NCBI GenBank assembly: GCA_030734395.1
Contig: JAUZTG010000042.1
Location: forward strand, 2,542,001 to 2,606,000
Reading direction: 5' to 3'
Length of the DNA stretch: 64,000 nt
Source: Sarocladium kiliense
Lineage: Eukaryota; Ascomycota; Sordariomycetes; Hypocreales; Sarocladiaceae
In this document: piece after piece, positions 42,177 through 52,900 of the stretch
Position numbering within the stretch: position 1 is the stretch's first letter
Layout of the letters: each line of letters opens with the position of its first letter
The notes under the pieces: generated by a model
Database searches by the model: none
What the model was told of the DNA's origin: nothing
The model's input: only the letters and a program-made list of their open reading frames with translations
Made by a program: the position numbers and the translations under genes

Positions 42177-42184
42177 TTTATATA
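42177..42184 (-). promoter_or_regulatory. TATA box (TATATAAA) of the trypsin gene
   Basis: Consensus on the minus strand, 118 bp before the trypsin ATG. Confidence 0.65.
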
Positions 42185-44049
42185 CTTCAAACACGGACAA
42201 CGGAGTCAACCCTGAGATCAGCAGATTAAGCCTATCAGTAACCACAACCCACAGCTCCTCGCATCAAGGATCATCTCGAAAAGCCCGCTCGGCCAATTCA
42301 AACTGCAGAGCATATTCCCAAAGAACCCAAAGATCGACATAGAGTCTCTTCACCTGCCTTCTTATCCGGTGCTCGGCTTCAGCTCCTGTTAACAAAGAAG
42401 AAACCGGGCGGCCGACATACTGTCCTGTAAATGTAGGACTTCCATTTCAGGAAGGTAAACCAGATGCGGGAGTGGCGCCCAGGGACTACCGAGATCAATA
42501 GGACGAGGACAAGACCAGATTGGTCAGGCTTTGGGGAGAAGCAACCGACGATCCTTGTTCTGTCAGGATTCCGGCGCTACTTTGGAAGCTCGGCTGGGCC
42601 AGGCGGGTGTGGCACATCGCCATCTATGTTGATCTTGGGACTATCGACTTTTGTCAGTTCACGATGATGGAGTAGTCGTCGCACAAGACCTTACCGAGTC
42701 GCTGTTGTTGAGGTAGTCGGAACTCTGTCCTCCCCAGCGTCGCAACGCAAAGAACGTCATTTTGTCTCATCTTGATGGTCCAATTCCCTTATCAAGTCGC
42801 ACAATGCATCCTGATCTCTTGCCGTCGGCTTCCCTCTCAATGACTGGACAAGCCAGCCGCTCTCCCAAGCTCTCAAGCAGAACCAGCATATGCAGCGTCG
42901 CCCTCAATCCCACCCCCTCTCAGGCCACCTGTGAGAAAGTCCCCGTCCAGTCTCTGCCGCGCTGTCGATCCCTGGGGGGCGGGCACGCACGTAGGGCAGC
43001 CTATATCGGCAGTCTTTTTTTCCCAGCAGCCTATCCCAGCAGTGATCAGCGTAGCCCCAAGCCTCCTCGCCAAGGCTTTAGGGTCCGAGAACGCACGACA
43101 GAGATCAACGAAGTGTAGTCGTGTTCGTGGGGGGAGCTGTCGAGGCACCCGCCTTATAGAGTTAGTAGCTGGAATTCATGTGCGAGTGACAGCGCGGTCA
43201 GGATCCGTCGAAGGATCTCAGCTCAGTGGACATCTGCACTGCCTTGGCTTGCGCCATGCCGCTCGATGAAACGTCAACTGTGTATGGCAGTCAGTAGCTG
43301 AGCCTGACTACCGAGGCAGCCAACTCAATTTCGATGTCAACTCCGTGGCGTCGAGGCACGCGACCGAATAGATGGTATCACGCACCAATAGTCATCTGAA
43401 GTTTGGAACATCTGAACACATGAAAGAGCGGTAACGTCCGGACAGCAAATTTAATCTTGACCTCGAGTCATCAGGGCAACAAAAAGGTCACACGGCAGCT
43501 CAAACGTGCTCACTTGCATCCACGGTTCCAACGTAGTAGCCTCGCATCCGCTGTGACGCTGCTCAATCTGGAGAGATCGGCCATCAGCCACGCCCGGTTG
43601 AAGCACTGCTTCAGGAAAGTAGCTGCACTTGCGGAACCGTGGATCTGATACGAGCGGAATACGCCACAAGATATTCCGTTGGATAACTTATAATATACTT
43701 TGCGCTGGTGCTAGATGCAGACGCTTTGAGGCCGTAGACAGGCATGTGATAAGTGTACGGCACAATCCTGCATGACTCGTCTCCCTGGACATGGCATATA
43801 CGAGCTTCGAAGGAGGCAATTCATCATCTCGCGGAATGCCATGGCCTCATCGAAGGTTCTCAGCACGAAATACGCCCGAATCAAACACGCAAGACGGCGT
43901 CGGGGATTCGGCGCCAAGGCGGAGATGCACGGAGCTTACGAGAGTCATCGCCCATGAGCGGATTTCCCCGCAGCGCAATACTGATGTTCTGAGTGATGAG
44001 AGTCGACCAGTTTCTTGCAGAGATTGGAAGCATACTTCGACATCGAGAA
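42185..44049. other. Intergenic stretch between trypsin and the dehydrogenase
   Basis: About 1.9 kb, divergent promoter region. Several open frames of 60-118 codons overlap on both strands and have no domain. Nothing else seen. Confidence 0.5.
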
Positions 44050-45140
44050 ATGGCTTCGCAGACTGCAGGAATGCACACGCGGCCAAGGTTGGGCTGGATT
44101 GGTGAGCAAGTATTCTCCCCAAAGCTCCTTGCTTCCACTGACCACGCCAGGGTTGGGCTCCATGGGTCTGGGCATGGCCAGGAATCTTCAGAAGTTCCTG
44201 GCGCAGGATGATCACTATCAGTCCCTCGTCTACTTCAATCGCACCATCAGTCGAGGGGATCCTCTCCGAGAGCTTGGCGCATCTCCTGCCAGTAGCCCAC
44301 AAGACTTGGTCCAAAACAGCGACATCGTCTTCATCTCGCTAAGTGACGACTCTGCCCTCACATCCACAATTGATAGCCTTTGTGATGGAGAGAATAAAGA
44401 CTCGCTCAATGGCAAGATCATCGTCGATACAACGACGGTGCACCCTGATACTACCAGCCAGGTAGCAGAGCAGCTCTCGAAGCGAGGCGCGCAATTCATA
44501 GCTGGCCCGGTCTTCGGTGCAAGTCCTGTCGCGGCAGAAGGAAAGCTCTTATGGGTTCTCGCTGGACCAGACAAGGCTATTCAAAGCATCGAGCCTTTCA
44601 TCGTGGGGACGATGGGCCGTGGAATCATTCGGGCTGGCGAGAAGCCTTCCCAAGCTACATTGCTGAAAACAGCAGGGTCAGTTCATTTTTCACAGAAGCC
44701 ATTGTATAATTTACTGAGACAATCACAGGAATGCTATCACAGCCGGCATGATGGAACTGATAGGTGAGTCCCATGTCTTCGCCGAGAAGACAGGCCTAGG
44801 AACCGAAGCTATGGAGTCTCTTATAGAGCACCAGTACGGCCCGTTGGCTCTCTCCATGTCAAAACGCCTGACTACTGGTGCATACATGCCAGCTCAAGGC
44901 GAACGGCCGTGGTCTGACCTCACATTGGCACTGAAGGATGTTGGCCATGGCGTGGACTGCGCAGGGAAAGCTGGCGTACAGGGCGGTGTAGCAGCTATGG
45001 CGTTGGACAATCTCAAGGAAGCAGACAAGTTATCAAAGGAAAAAGGCAGGGCATTTGATTCTTCTTCCATGTACGGTGTATTAAGGCAGAAGGCCGGGCT
45101 TGATTTCGAGACAGACTTAGTCAAGAAGCGTGATGCATAG
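44050..45140 (+). CDS. Beta-hydroxyacid dehydrogenase (3-hydroxyisobutyrate dehydrogenase family)
   Basis: Join 44050..44101, 44151..44676 and 44729..45140; 329 residues. The family oxidises beta-hydroxyacids such as 3-hydroxyisobutyrate, a valine breakdown product, with NAD(P). The first exon has only 52 nt and ends inside the Rossmann motif, restored by splicing as GWIGLGSMGLGMARNLQ. The substrate-binding motif is GPVFGASPVAAEGKL and the catalytic lysine is in LLKTAGNAITAGMMELIGES, with the second intron falling within it. Introns of 49 and 52 nt have canonical borders and CTGAC/CTGAG branch points. The start at 44050 gives a 17-residue leader before the motif with no clear presequence; a second ATG at 44071 would shorten it by 7 residues. 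Its 3' end faces the Nudix gene, 127 bp away. The exact substrate is unsure. Confidence 0.86.
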
Positions 45141-45267
45141 TAAACTACTGCTTTCCAGAGCGCAGATTTGGAATCTCATAGTGAGCAATAGCGCAATCTG
45201 AAAAAATCATGGAATATCACAAACAGTCGCCGCTTTTGGGTTCTTTCCATTCTTCCCGAGTCACCCA

Positions 45268-45888
45268 TCACTCAACCATCTCCCCATTCTCCCTGCGCAA
45301 TCTGAAGGCCTCCAAGATCCTCCTCAACTGCACAGCACTCACCAGAGGGATCTTTTTCTCCCCACACTTCCCACTCCGGATCTCCTCCTCAGAAGCCCAA
45401 ACATAGTCCTCATGCTCATTCGGATCCAACGTAACCCCCTTCTCAATCTCCTCCAAATCCACCTCCACCTCAAACGACCACCCACAGCAAACCAACCCTC
45501 TCCTTGTCGTAAATGCAAACCCTCCCGAGTCCCCGAGGGTCTTAGCGTCTGGTCCTTCGCTGACTGTACGCTTGATGTGCTTCGCTTTCAGTCCCGCTTC
45601 CTCGAAGAGCTCGCGCGCCGCGCCGTGGAGAATGGTGGGATCTTCGGCGTCCACAGCGCCGCCGGGGGCTTCCCAGTGCAGGGCGCCCGAGTCGTGCGCT
45701 GCGCGCTGAATGAGGAGGAAGCGGTTTGTGACGGGGTGGAAGACGAATGCACTGGCGACCAGGCCGTTCCAGAATTTGTTGTTGAGCTGGTTGTAGGTTG
45801 CCACGGGGTGATTCCAGGCTGCGACGGAGGAGTCAAATGTGAAGGAGAAGTCAGCAGGAAGAGCTGGATGACCAGATTGTGTAGTCAT
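45268..45888 (-). CDS. Nudix hydrolase
   Basis: 206 residues, single exon. Nudix enzymes hydrolyse nucleoside diphosphates linked to another moiety. The Nudix box is seen as PGGAVDAEDPTILHGAARELFEEAGL, with the REx2EEAG core intact and the spacing between the glycine and the RE pair about two residues longer than the classical pattern, as in many fungal members. Before it lies FVFHPVTNRFLLIQRAA, the normal substrate-strand segment; after it FAFTTRRGLVCCGWSFEVEVD and EHEDYVWASEEEI complete the fold. The start is the ATG at 45888; the frame runs further upstream to 46035 but only with a GTG. Substrate cannot be deduced; the protein is probably cytosolic. It converges with the dehydrogenase. Confidence 0.88.
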   Translation of the reverse strand: MTTQSGHPALPADFSFTFDSSVAAWNHPVATYNQLNNKFWNGLVASAFVFHPVTNRFLLIQRAAHDSGALHWEAPGGAVDAEDPTILHGAARELFEEAGLKAKHIKRTVSEGPDAKTLGDSGGFAFTTRRGLVCCGWSFEVEVDLEEIEKGVTLDPNEHEDYVWASEEEIRSGKCGEKKIPLVSAVQLRRILEAFRLRRENGEMVE

Positions 45889-46685
45889 GATGAAGATAGT
45901 TGCCCTGAAGTCTTTGATTCGCCGTGCTTGTTTCAGGACTTGGGGAGTTGAGGAGGCAGGTTTTGAGAGACTTGCGATCTTCGGGCTTCTGAGGCTGAGT
46001 ATCCACGCGATAGCCAGGCAGGCAGATTCACGCACCAGGTTGCCGCTTGAGTCACACGGGGAAGTTGAAGCTGCATCAATAGCGCTAACTCATGCAGCTA
46101 ATGCATTCGCGACAGAACAATGCATAATACTAGAATAGTTCCTTGCCAGACCCGAGCTTACAGCGGTCATTCTGCGGTTCACATTGGGAGACATTTGATG
46201 GTACTGAGGATAGGCGCGGTTCCACTGTCACTCACCCTCAGCAAACGTAGGGCATGTAGAACAGCGGAGTAGAGATCACAAGCAACGTTCGAATGGCAGG
46301 TTGGGGAACAGTAATAATCACATCGGGCAAATGACTTAGCATGCATCGAAATGTGTTCATACATTTCTTGAGACTATGTACGGCCGTCTTCAGGACCAAT
46401 TTGGCTTCATTCATCCATCCACTCTTCGAAATAAAGATCAAACTGGGGTATGTCATTTCTTTTCGTCCGTTCCCTTGCGTGAATTCCCAAAACCCATATG
46501 ACGTTCCCAACAGGTTCCCAGTGATGAAAGAAAACAGCAAACTCCCTCGAGTCTCCAACCGACTCGTAAGTGAACCAAACAAACGCCGAAGGTTTGTAGA
46601 CCTGATGCAGATGTCGCGTATAAGCAAACAAACGAAAACATGTAGAGAAAGTTGTTAGCGTTGCCTGTGGCGGTGGTTACGCTAT
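45889..46685. other. Intergenic stretch between the Nudix gene and the second arrestin
   Basis: About 800 bp, holding the Nudix promoter and the 3' region of the arrestin gene. Short open frames on both strands (up to 129 codons) have no domain. Confidence 0.5.
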
Positions 46686-49600
46686 TTAAACGGCTGTAGG
46701 CCGTGTGTGGTTTGCCAGGCTGTTCATGTCCAATTGGACTGGAGGCCGCGCGATCTCGAAACTTCTGCTGGGCATCCGCCCACCTGGAGTGTGAGGAAGA
46801 GCCACGTTGACTCTGCCAGTCCTCTCGAGCATTCGTGGAGGGCTTTCGTCAGAGTCGGAGCCCGAATCATCACCTGCGAAGCGGTGGTCTGCGAGGCGCG
46901 TGAAATAGTCGGCCAGGCCGTCAACACTTGGGGTACCGACGACCACATCGTATTGCGGCGGTGGCGTAGTGAACGGCGCATTAGCTGCCTCGGGGTTCGC
47001 TGCAACCAGCTCGGGAGCTGGGGGAGGAGCAGTATCATCGTCGAAGGCCGGGGGATTGTAGCTAGGAGCGCGCAGCAGATGAATAGGCCGCGCACCGCTG
47101 TGAATACCCAAAGTGTCCGTCGATGCGTTGGGCGGACTCTGCGTGCCACTAGCTGGATTCATAGGGTTGTGTGAAAGATGAGCGGCCTGAGGCGGCGCAG
47201 GCATGTCGCTGCCCATCTCAAGATTTGGAAGTGTGCCAGAGGAGGAGTTGGGGCTGTGGTCGGTGGGGATTGAATGCGCGTCAGGGCAGCCGCATACCGC
47301 CTGGTAAGGCGATGGTGCTGATTGTGAGCCCGAATAAGCCGGCAGAACAGTATTTGCCTGAGTGGCACGGCAGTTGAGCACAGTGAAGGGCGAGTCGATG
47401 CTGATCTCGAAGTGGCGGCGCTTAGTGCCTGTCGGGTCATCGGGATCAAGGCGACTAATCCTCATCACGATCTGAAAAGAATGTTAGCAACGTGAGCTAT
47501 GGAAAGTGATTTGTTAATGAGACAAACCTTTATCCAGTGGTAGACATTGACGTTCTTCCAGCTGCAGTCGGGGTGGAGACGGAGGTCCTTGTTCTTGGCC
47601 ATCATCTCACATGTCGGCATCTGAACGTTGGCTTCAATCTCAGTGGAGCCCCAGAGACTCTCCAGGCCGAGATCCAAGTCTCCCAGAATGTTGTCTGTGG
47701 GCGGAGGAAGTGGCTCGGGAGATGTGCGAGTCCGTGTGGCCTCGATAGACCGTCTCCTTGCAGCTGTGTTACGAGCCTCATTACGCTCTTCTCTCGACAA
47801 TTCACCACCACGGACAGTCCTCATATCCGAAGATGCCCATTGGGGATCCAGGGGCTTACCCGCGGACTTTTCAAGCAAAAGAATCTTGCGGCCAGGATCC
47901 TTCCGGGTGACCCGCTTGTCGTTGGTCCAGTATTCAATGGACTCGGTCAGGAAAACTTTCAACTTGTGAACTTGCACCTTGGCAAGCGGCGTGAGTTTGA
48001 AGGCAACAGGAATTTTGCTGCCAATCGGGAAGCTCTTGCCGGAGATGATAATATCGTAATGCAATTGATCTTCCCATTGGCGGCTGATGGAGATCGGCTC
48101 TGTCATCTCCAGGGACATCTGGTCAGGGACACGAACAATGCTGACTTCCTTGACGCCATGAAGATTCGGCTTGAAGGCACCGGCGCGTTCAATAGTCGCA
48201 TGCAATTCCCACTTGACAGAACCATATTGCAACTTGGTTGTCTCCAGTTGGTGGTGATCGATGGGCAGTTCGAAATTGTAGTCGTATGTTCCTGGATAGA
48301 ACACCTTGTAGCCCTTGACCTGAGTCGAGGTTGCAATCGGGCTGTCTCCCTTCTGGAAACTACGAGATTGATTGTTTTGGAGAGAAAGTCGTTTGAGATC
48401 CTTGGCAGTTGTGGCATGACGGGATGAGTTGATCGGCGAAGAAGTCGCAGAGGGCCCAGGGCGGTGGAGCGGCGGACCAGCCGGAAGGTTCGTGGAGCTA
48501 GAGTTGGCCGAGCTGTTGCGCAGCTTATAGGTGCATTGATTGCCGTATTCGGACTCCCAGCCCTCGTTCATGGCATTGTAGAAGGTCAAAACCTGTGTGC
48601 GCAAGCCTTGCTCCTCAAACAGTTCGGCCTTCAGCGGAGGGATGCCCTCGGGCCATTCCGTCCGAGCGCGGCCGAGCAACTTGAGCTGAACTGCCTTGAC
48701 CTTGATATTCTTGGTCACATTCAGCTGTAGCCTGCCTCGCAATAAGGCTGTGCCGGAAGAACCCTCGCGTTGGGTGTTGCCATCGTGGTCAAAGCCGGAG
48801 AGGAAAACGTTTGGTTCGGCGAGGAGGATGGAGCATGCGACCCCGCTGCCAGTCGCGACAGGCTTGGGGACCTCAGTGACGAGAGAACTGACGGCCGACT
48901 TTGCGGAACGAACGGACATGAGGCTATTGCCCCGTGTCGCATGCGGCAGATGGTATGCGCTGGGAGGCGCGGCTATTCTCCCCGCCATGTCGTGAGAGAA
49001 TGGATGCGTGGTGTTCGATGGGATGTCGGTGGTGCTCAGGCTGTGAAACTGACCCAGGCGAGAGTTGTATGAACAGTCCCCCGCTGTCTGGTGGTGGTCG
49101 CCGGGGTAGGCAGGCGGCTGGTGGTGGTAATGCGAGTAAGCGTAATTGGCGCCAGGTGACAAGGCCAAGCCGACAACGTCATCAGCGGGTCGGGGTACTG
49201 GGATTGGTCGCTGGGCAGCACCAGTGGTGATCCGTGCAAGTTCCCCACTATTGAGGGCAGGTGTGGTGGCGCTTCTGGCTAGCGGCACACCAGCAACGGT
49301 GCTAGAATGATTCAGGGTCGGGGAGGATGCGGGATGGATGCCAACCGTGTCAGTCGTGGATGTGGGGGAGAAGGAGAAGGATTCGGGGATGCGGTCAACA
49401 AGCGTCGACGATGGTCGAGTTCGAGGCAGAGAAGAGGTCTGAGGCGTCTCGCGGTTCGAGAATGTAGACAGGATTTTGAGCAAGACAGGGCGGATGGGCG
49501 ACTTGTCTCTGCTGGCCTCGTGTCGTCGTCGCCTGGCACTGATGGCGGTCTGCTGATGCTGTTGCTGCTGCTCGTGATCGTCTCTGCTAGACCTCGAGTT

Positions 49601-49963
49601 GCTGGGTTTGTGTCGATTGCTGTCGGATGGAGGGCTACGACGCCGCAGGGATTGAGTGGCCTTGGGTCGGAGCTCGCGAGGAACGTAGCCTGAAGGATAG
49701 GTGAGGATATGAATCGAATGTGGTCGTGTGCGACGGGGACCGATGAGCGGCGTAGGAAGCTGTGCGGCACGCGAGGCAGCGGAACGGTGATGGCGATCGA
49801 TGTGGTTGCGCGGGCGGTAGTAGATGTTCCCTGCGTTTGCGTTGATCCAGTTCGAAGATGGAGCTCTGCCTGTAGAAGACGAAGTAACAAGGCTCGAGCC
49901 TAGGTCATCCGTCGTCGCAGACGCTGGCAGCGAATGCCGGTGTCTGCGGTCGGTCGCTGGCAT
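46686..49963 (-). CDS. Long alpha-arrestin with PPxY motifs
   Basis: Complement of join 46686..47471 and 47528..49963; 1073 residues. It is an adaptor of the ART family that links HECT ubiquitin ligases to membrane transporters. A disordered N-terminus of about 380 residues, rich in Ser, His and Arg and with a Gln run, holds PPAY near residue 282. The arrestin N-domain starts near LLAEPNVFLSGFDHDG and has FYNAMNEGWESEYGN; the C-domain covers VKWELHATIERAGAFKPNLHGVKEVSIVR to HPDCSWKNVNVYHWIKIVMRISR. A Ser/Pro-rich tail carries PPQY near 983-986. A 56-nt intron with a GCTAAC branch point falls within the C-domain and joins HWIK to IVMRISR. The start at 49963 is the first ATG (context ATCATGCC); the frame is open upstream without one. 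The layout resembles yeast Rod1/Rog3 or Aly proteins, but an exact orthologue is not assigned. Confidence 0.87.
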
Positions 49964-52900
49964 GATGTCAATGTTGTGTCGCAAAGCCGATGGTGCAGAA
50001 TGAAGGCGGCAGTTGTTGAGATATGGTATGGGATGTGGTGTCGCGGGGAAGTGTAGGTAAGTGGATGACAAGGTGAGACGGGCGATCAACAACGACAAGT
50101 CATGATAACCGCACAGGAGAAATGGAGGGATCAAGAACTTGGAAGCTGCAAGAAATGAGGCAGCAGTAAAGGAAGGTTTTGGGTCTGTTCCTTCTTTTCC
50201 TCTGGAAGTAGGGATGAAGCTTGGGCAAGTGCAAACGAGCCAGAAGAAAAGAGAACCACCGGTCGCGGCTGGAGTGCGACTGCCTTGTCTGAGCCCTTGT
50301 CCTGTAGGAGCTGGGACTGACCGCGATTGGCAACTGCGGCCTCAGTCTGGCCAGTCACAGGAGGCGGTGGCTTGCTCTCAATGTGTGCTCTCAGCACCTG
50401 GTAGTGGTTGAATGTCTCTGGCAGTGGCAGCCAGTGAGCGCTGACAGGGTCTTGGCTGCAAACAACCAGGAAGGAGCGACCAACAAATCGAACAACACGG
50501 TGAAATTAGGGAAGGGATGACCGAGATCAGGCACAGGCCACCAGCCAGACGCCTTAAAGACCCACCCGCAGCCACTAACTGCAGGGCAGGGCTCACTGCA
50601 GAATCTTGTCACAGCGGCTCCAGGCGTTGGTAGGCGCTGAGAACGGTGAGACCCGACTCAGACGTCTCCCTTCGTTCGGATGCAGCGGCGGCGCACACGC
50701 TATGTCTCACTGTCAGGGCCTGAGATTGACTGAGACATTGCGTGGTGGCTTCGCCGCATGCAGAAAACAAAGTGCAGACGATGCAAGTCGTGATCGAAGT
50801 CAATCAATTGCACAACGAGCCACAGGAACATACCATACAATACAACCAAGATTGTGCACGCCTTGTGGATTGCTCTCGCACTGTACCCACCCTTGCTCAC
50901 GCTTGGGCCGGCACTTTCTTGGGATGGTGAGCCAGGCTTTGACTGTAACTGCAGCCAGCGTCGAGCGACAAGCTCCGACCAGGAAAAAAAACACAGGTCA
51001 AGCACTTCTGAAACGAAGCCGCTTTGTGGGCACTTGCCAGCTCATAGATTGGGGCCAAGGTCAAGCAAGGCGCGAGCACGGTACAACGGCAACGCCGCCC
51101 CAAAACAGAAGCGAGTGTGTGTCATGCAAACGAAGGTGTGTCGCGTGTGCAGTGCAATCAAACATGAAGCCACGTAAAAGCAGGGAACGGCGCAGCTGCC
51201 GAGCGCAGCCTAGCTGCTGTGTGAAGGAATACAGGTCACGCTGCCCAAGATGACGGGGAATGATTCGACAAGCCAGCTCGCATGCGTGGGATTATGCGGT
51301 AGGGTAATGACTTGACTTACATGATGGTGATTGGATATGCGTCCGGGGGGTCTTCTTAGGGTCGCAGTCAGGTTCGTCAACACTGAAGACAATGAAGACA
51401 GCCGATTATTATGTCGTAGGGTCTACGAAAGAGTGATGCGAGGAAGCATAAGCAGAGTTGAAATACACTCGCGGCCGACACACACCGGTTACGGAACGGA
51501 ACCAGCGGGATGATAAAACTCAAATACGGGGCATCAACCCCGAACTCGCCGTTGATACGCAACGGTCAAGGCGAATGTTCGGAGGCAAACATGACGATGT
51601 AGAGTAGCAAGAACGGCTTCTCCGAGGCCATGACGGTGCGTCCGTGTTATGTCCTCTTAGCATGTTATGCCACGTAATGCAGCCAGCTTTGCAGTGCGTG
51701 TATACAGCGAGACTCGGCAATGGTCAGGCAGGACAGATTGATGCGGTGAGCTGACCTGAGCAGTACCAAGGCTCTGGGCCAGGTCGATCTTCACCTTCGC
51801 TGGACCGACCTGCAGAATGTAAGGATGCCTCCCAATGTCTGTTACACATCTCTGCATTTGGGTGTAGAGCAACTTTGTGGGCTGTTCTGCCTCAGAAAAC
51901 GTCGTTCTAGTTGCCATACGGTCATTCCTCATGCTCGCTTTCACAACTTGCTCAAGGAGAACTCCGCTCTCAGCTTTGAGTCCTATTCTGTCTGCCTGCC
52001 TTGTTACTTTTGTTCATTGAATCGCAAAGCCCACTTCAGATCCTTCCTGAACGGGAACCGCCTTGCTTCCATGGTGTCACCGATCCGGAAGAGCCCGAGG
52101 TGCTGAGCTCTGGGGTGGCTGTCAAGCGAGTCCAGTGGCTGCTGACTGGCCAGGAGGGCACAAGGTCCGGGAGATTGGATTGGTCAATGCTGCCCAGGTG
52201 CGAGTAAGGTTACAAGGCAGCCATGCATGGGGTGATCGGTCGGAGGATTGCAGGCATCTTCGACCTAGTCTCGCGATTGAAGCACTACGTCACCAACGGT
52301 AGTGCCAAAGTTTTGATGGCGGTGACCTAATGCCCCCGCGCCCCGACTATCATCGGTTTGGTGCCACTGCGAAGCACAAAGGCGTATGCGCTCTCTCTTG
52401 TGGTTAGTTGCTGCACTCAGAATGCGCATGATAGGAATCGGGATTAATTGCTCGACTTCACCAACCAGGGCGACGCGACGCGCGGCTCTCCCCCCACGAG
52501 CGGTAGCAGAGCACGCACCCTGGTTGATTGCTACGCCCCTCACCATGATCGGCTCGATGATGCTCTCACTTTGGTTACGATCAGCCAGTTACTTCCATTC
52601 CCGTCATCCTTGTGTAGAGGAACAGGAAAGCTGGCTGCCCAAAAATAACACATCGGCTTTGAAGCCCGTGTGGGTATCTCTCTCGAATCACGCCTGGGGG
52701 TTAAGGTGGACTTCCGGACATGGCCGCATATCTGAGGAATGCTCGACTTTTTTCCCTCTCTCGATGTGCATGTGCCGCCGTCTCATGTATCTAGACGGCA
52801 TAGGATCGAGACACTAACGCGCATCATCTCAAGCGTCGACGCACGGACACATTGGGCCAGATGCAATGACCTGGCCCTGATGCGCCTTGGTTTTCCTTAC

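Noticed and set aside
51110..51150. Cys/Lys/Arg-rich stretch resembling a Zn2Cys6 cluster
   Set aside because: Only part of the spacing fits and there is no continuation; it lies in the rejected 50606-51253 frame.
50606..51253. 215-codon plus-strand open frame
   Set aside because: It starts with TTG, has no domain or periodic pattern, and overlaps several equally long frames on the other strand.
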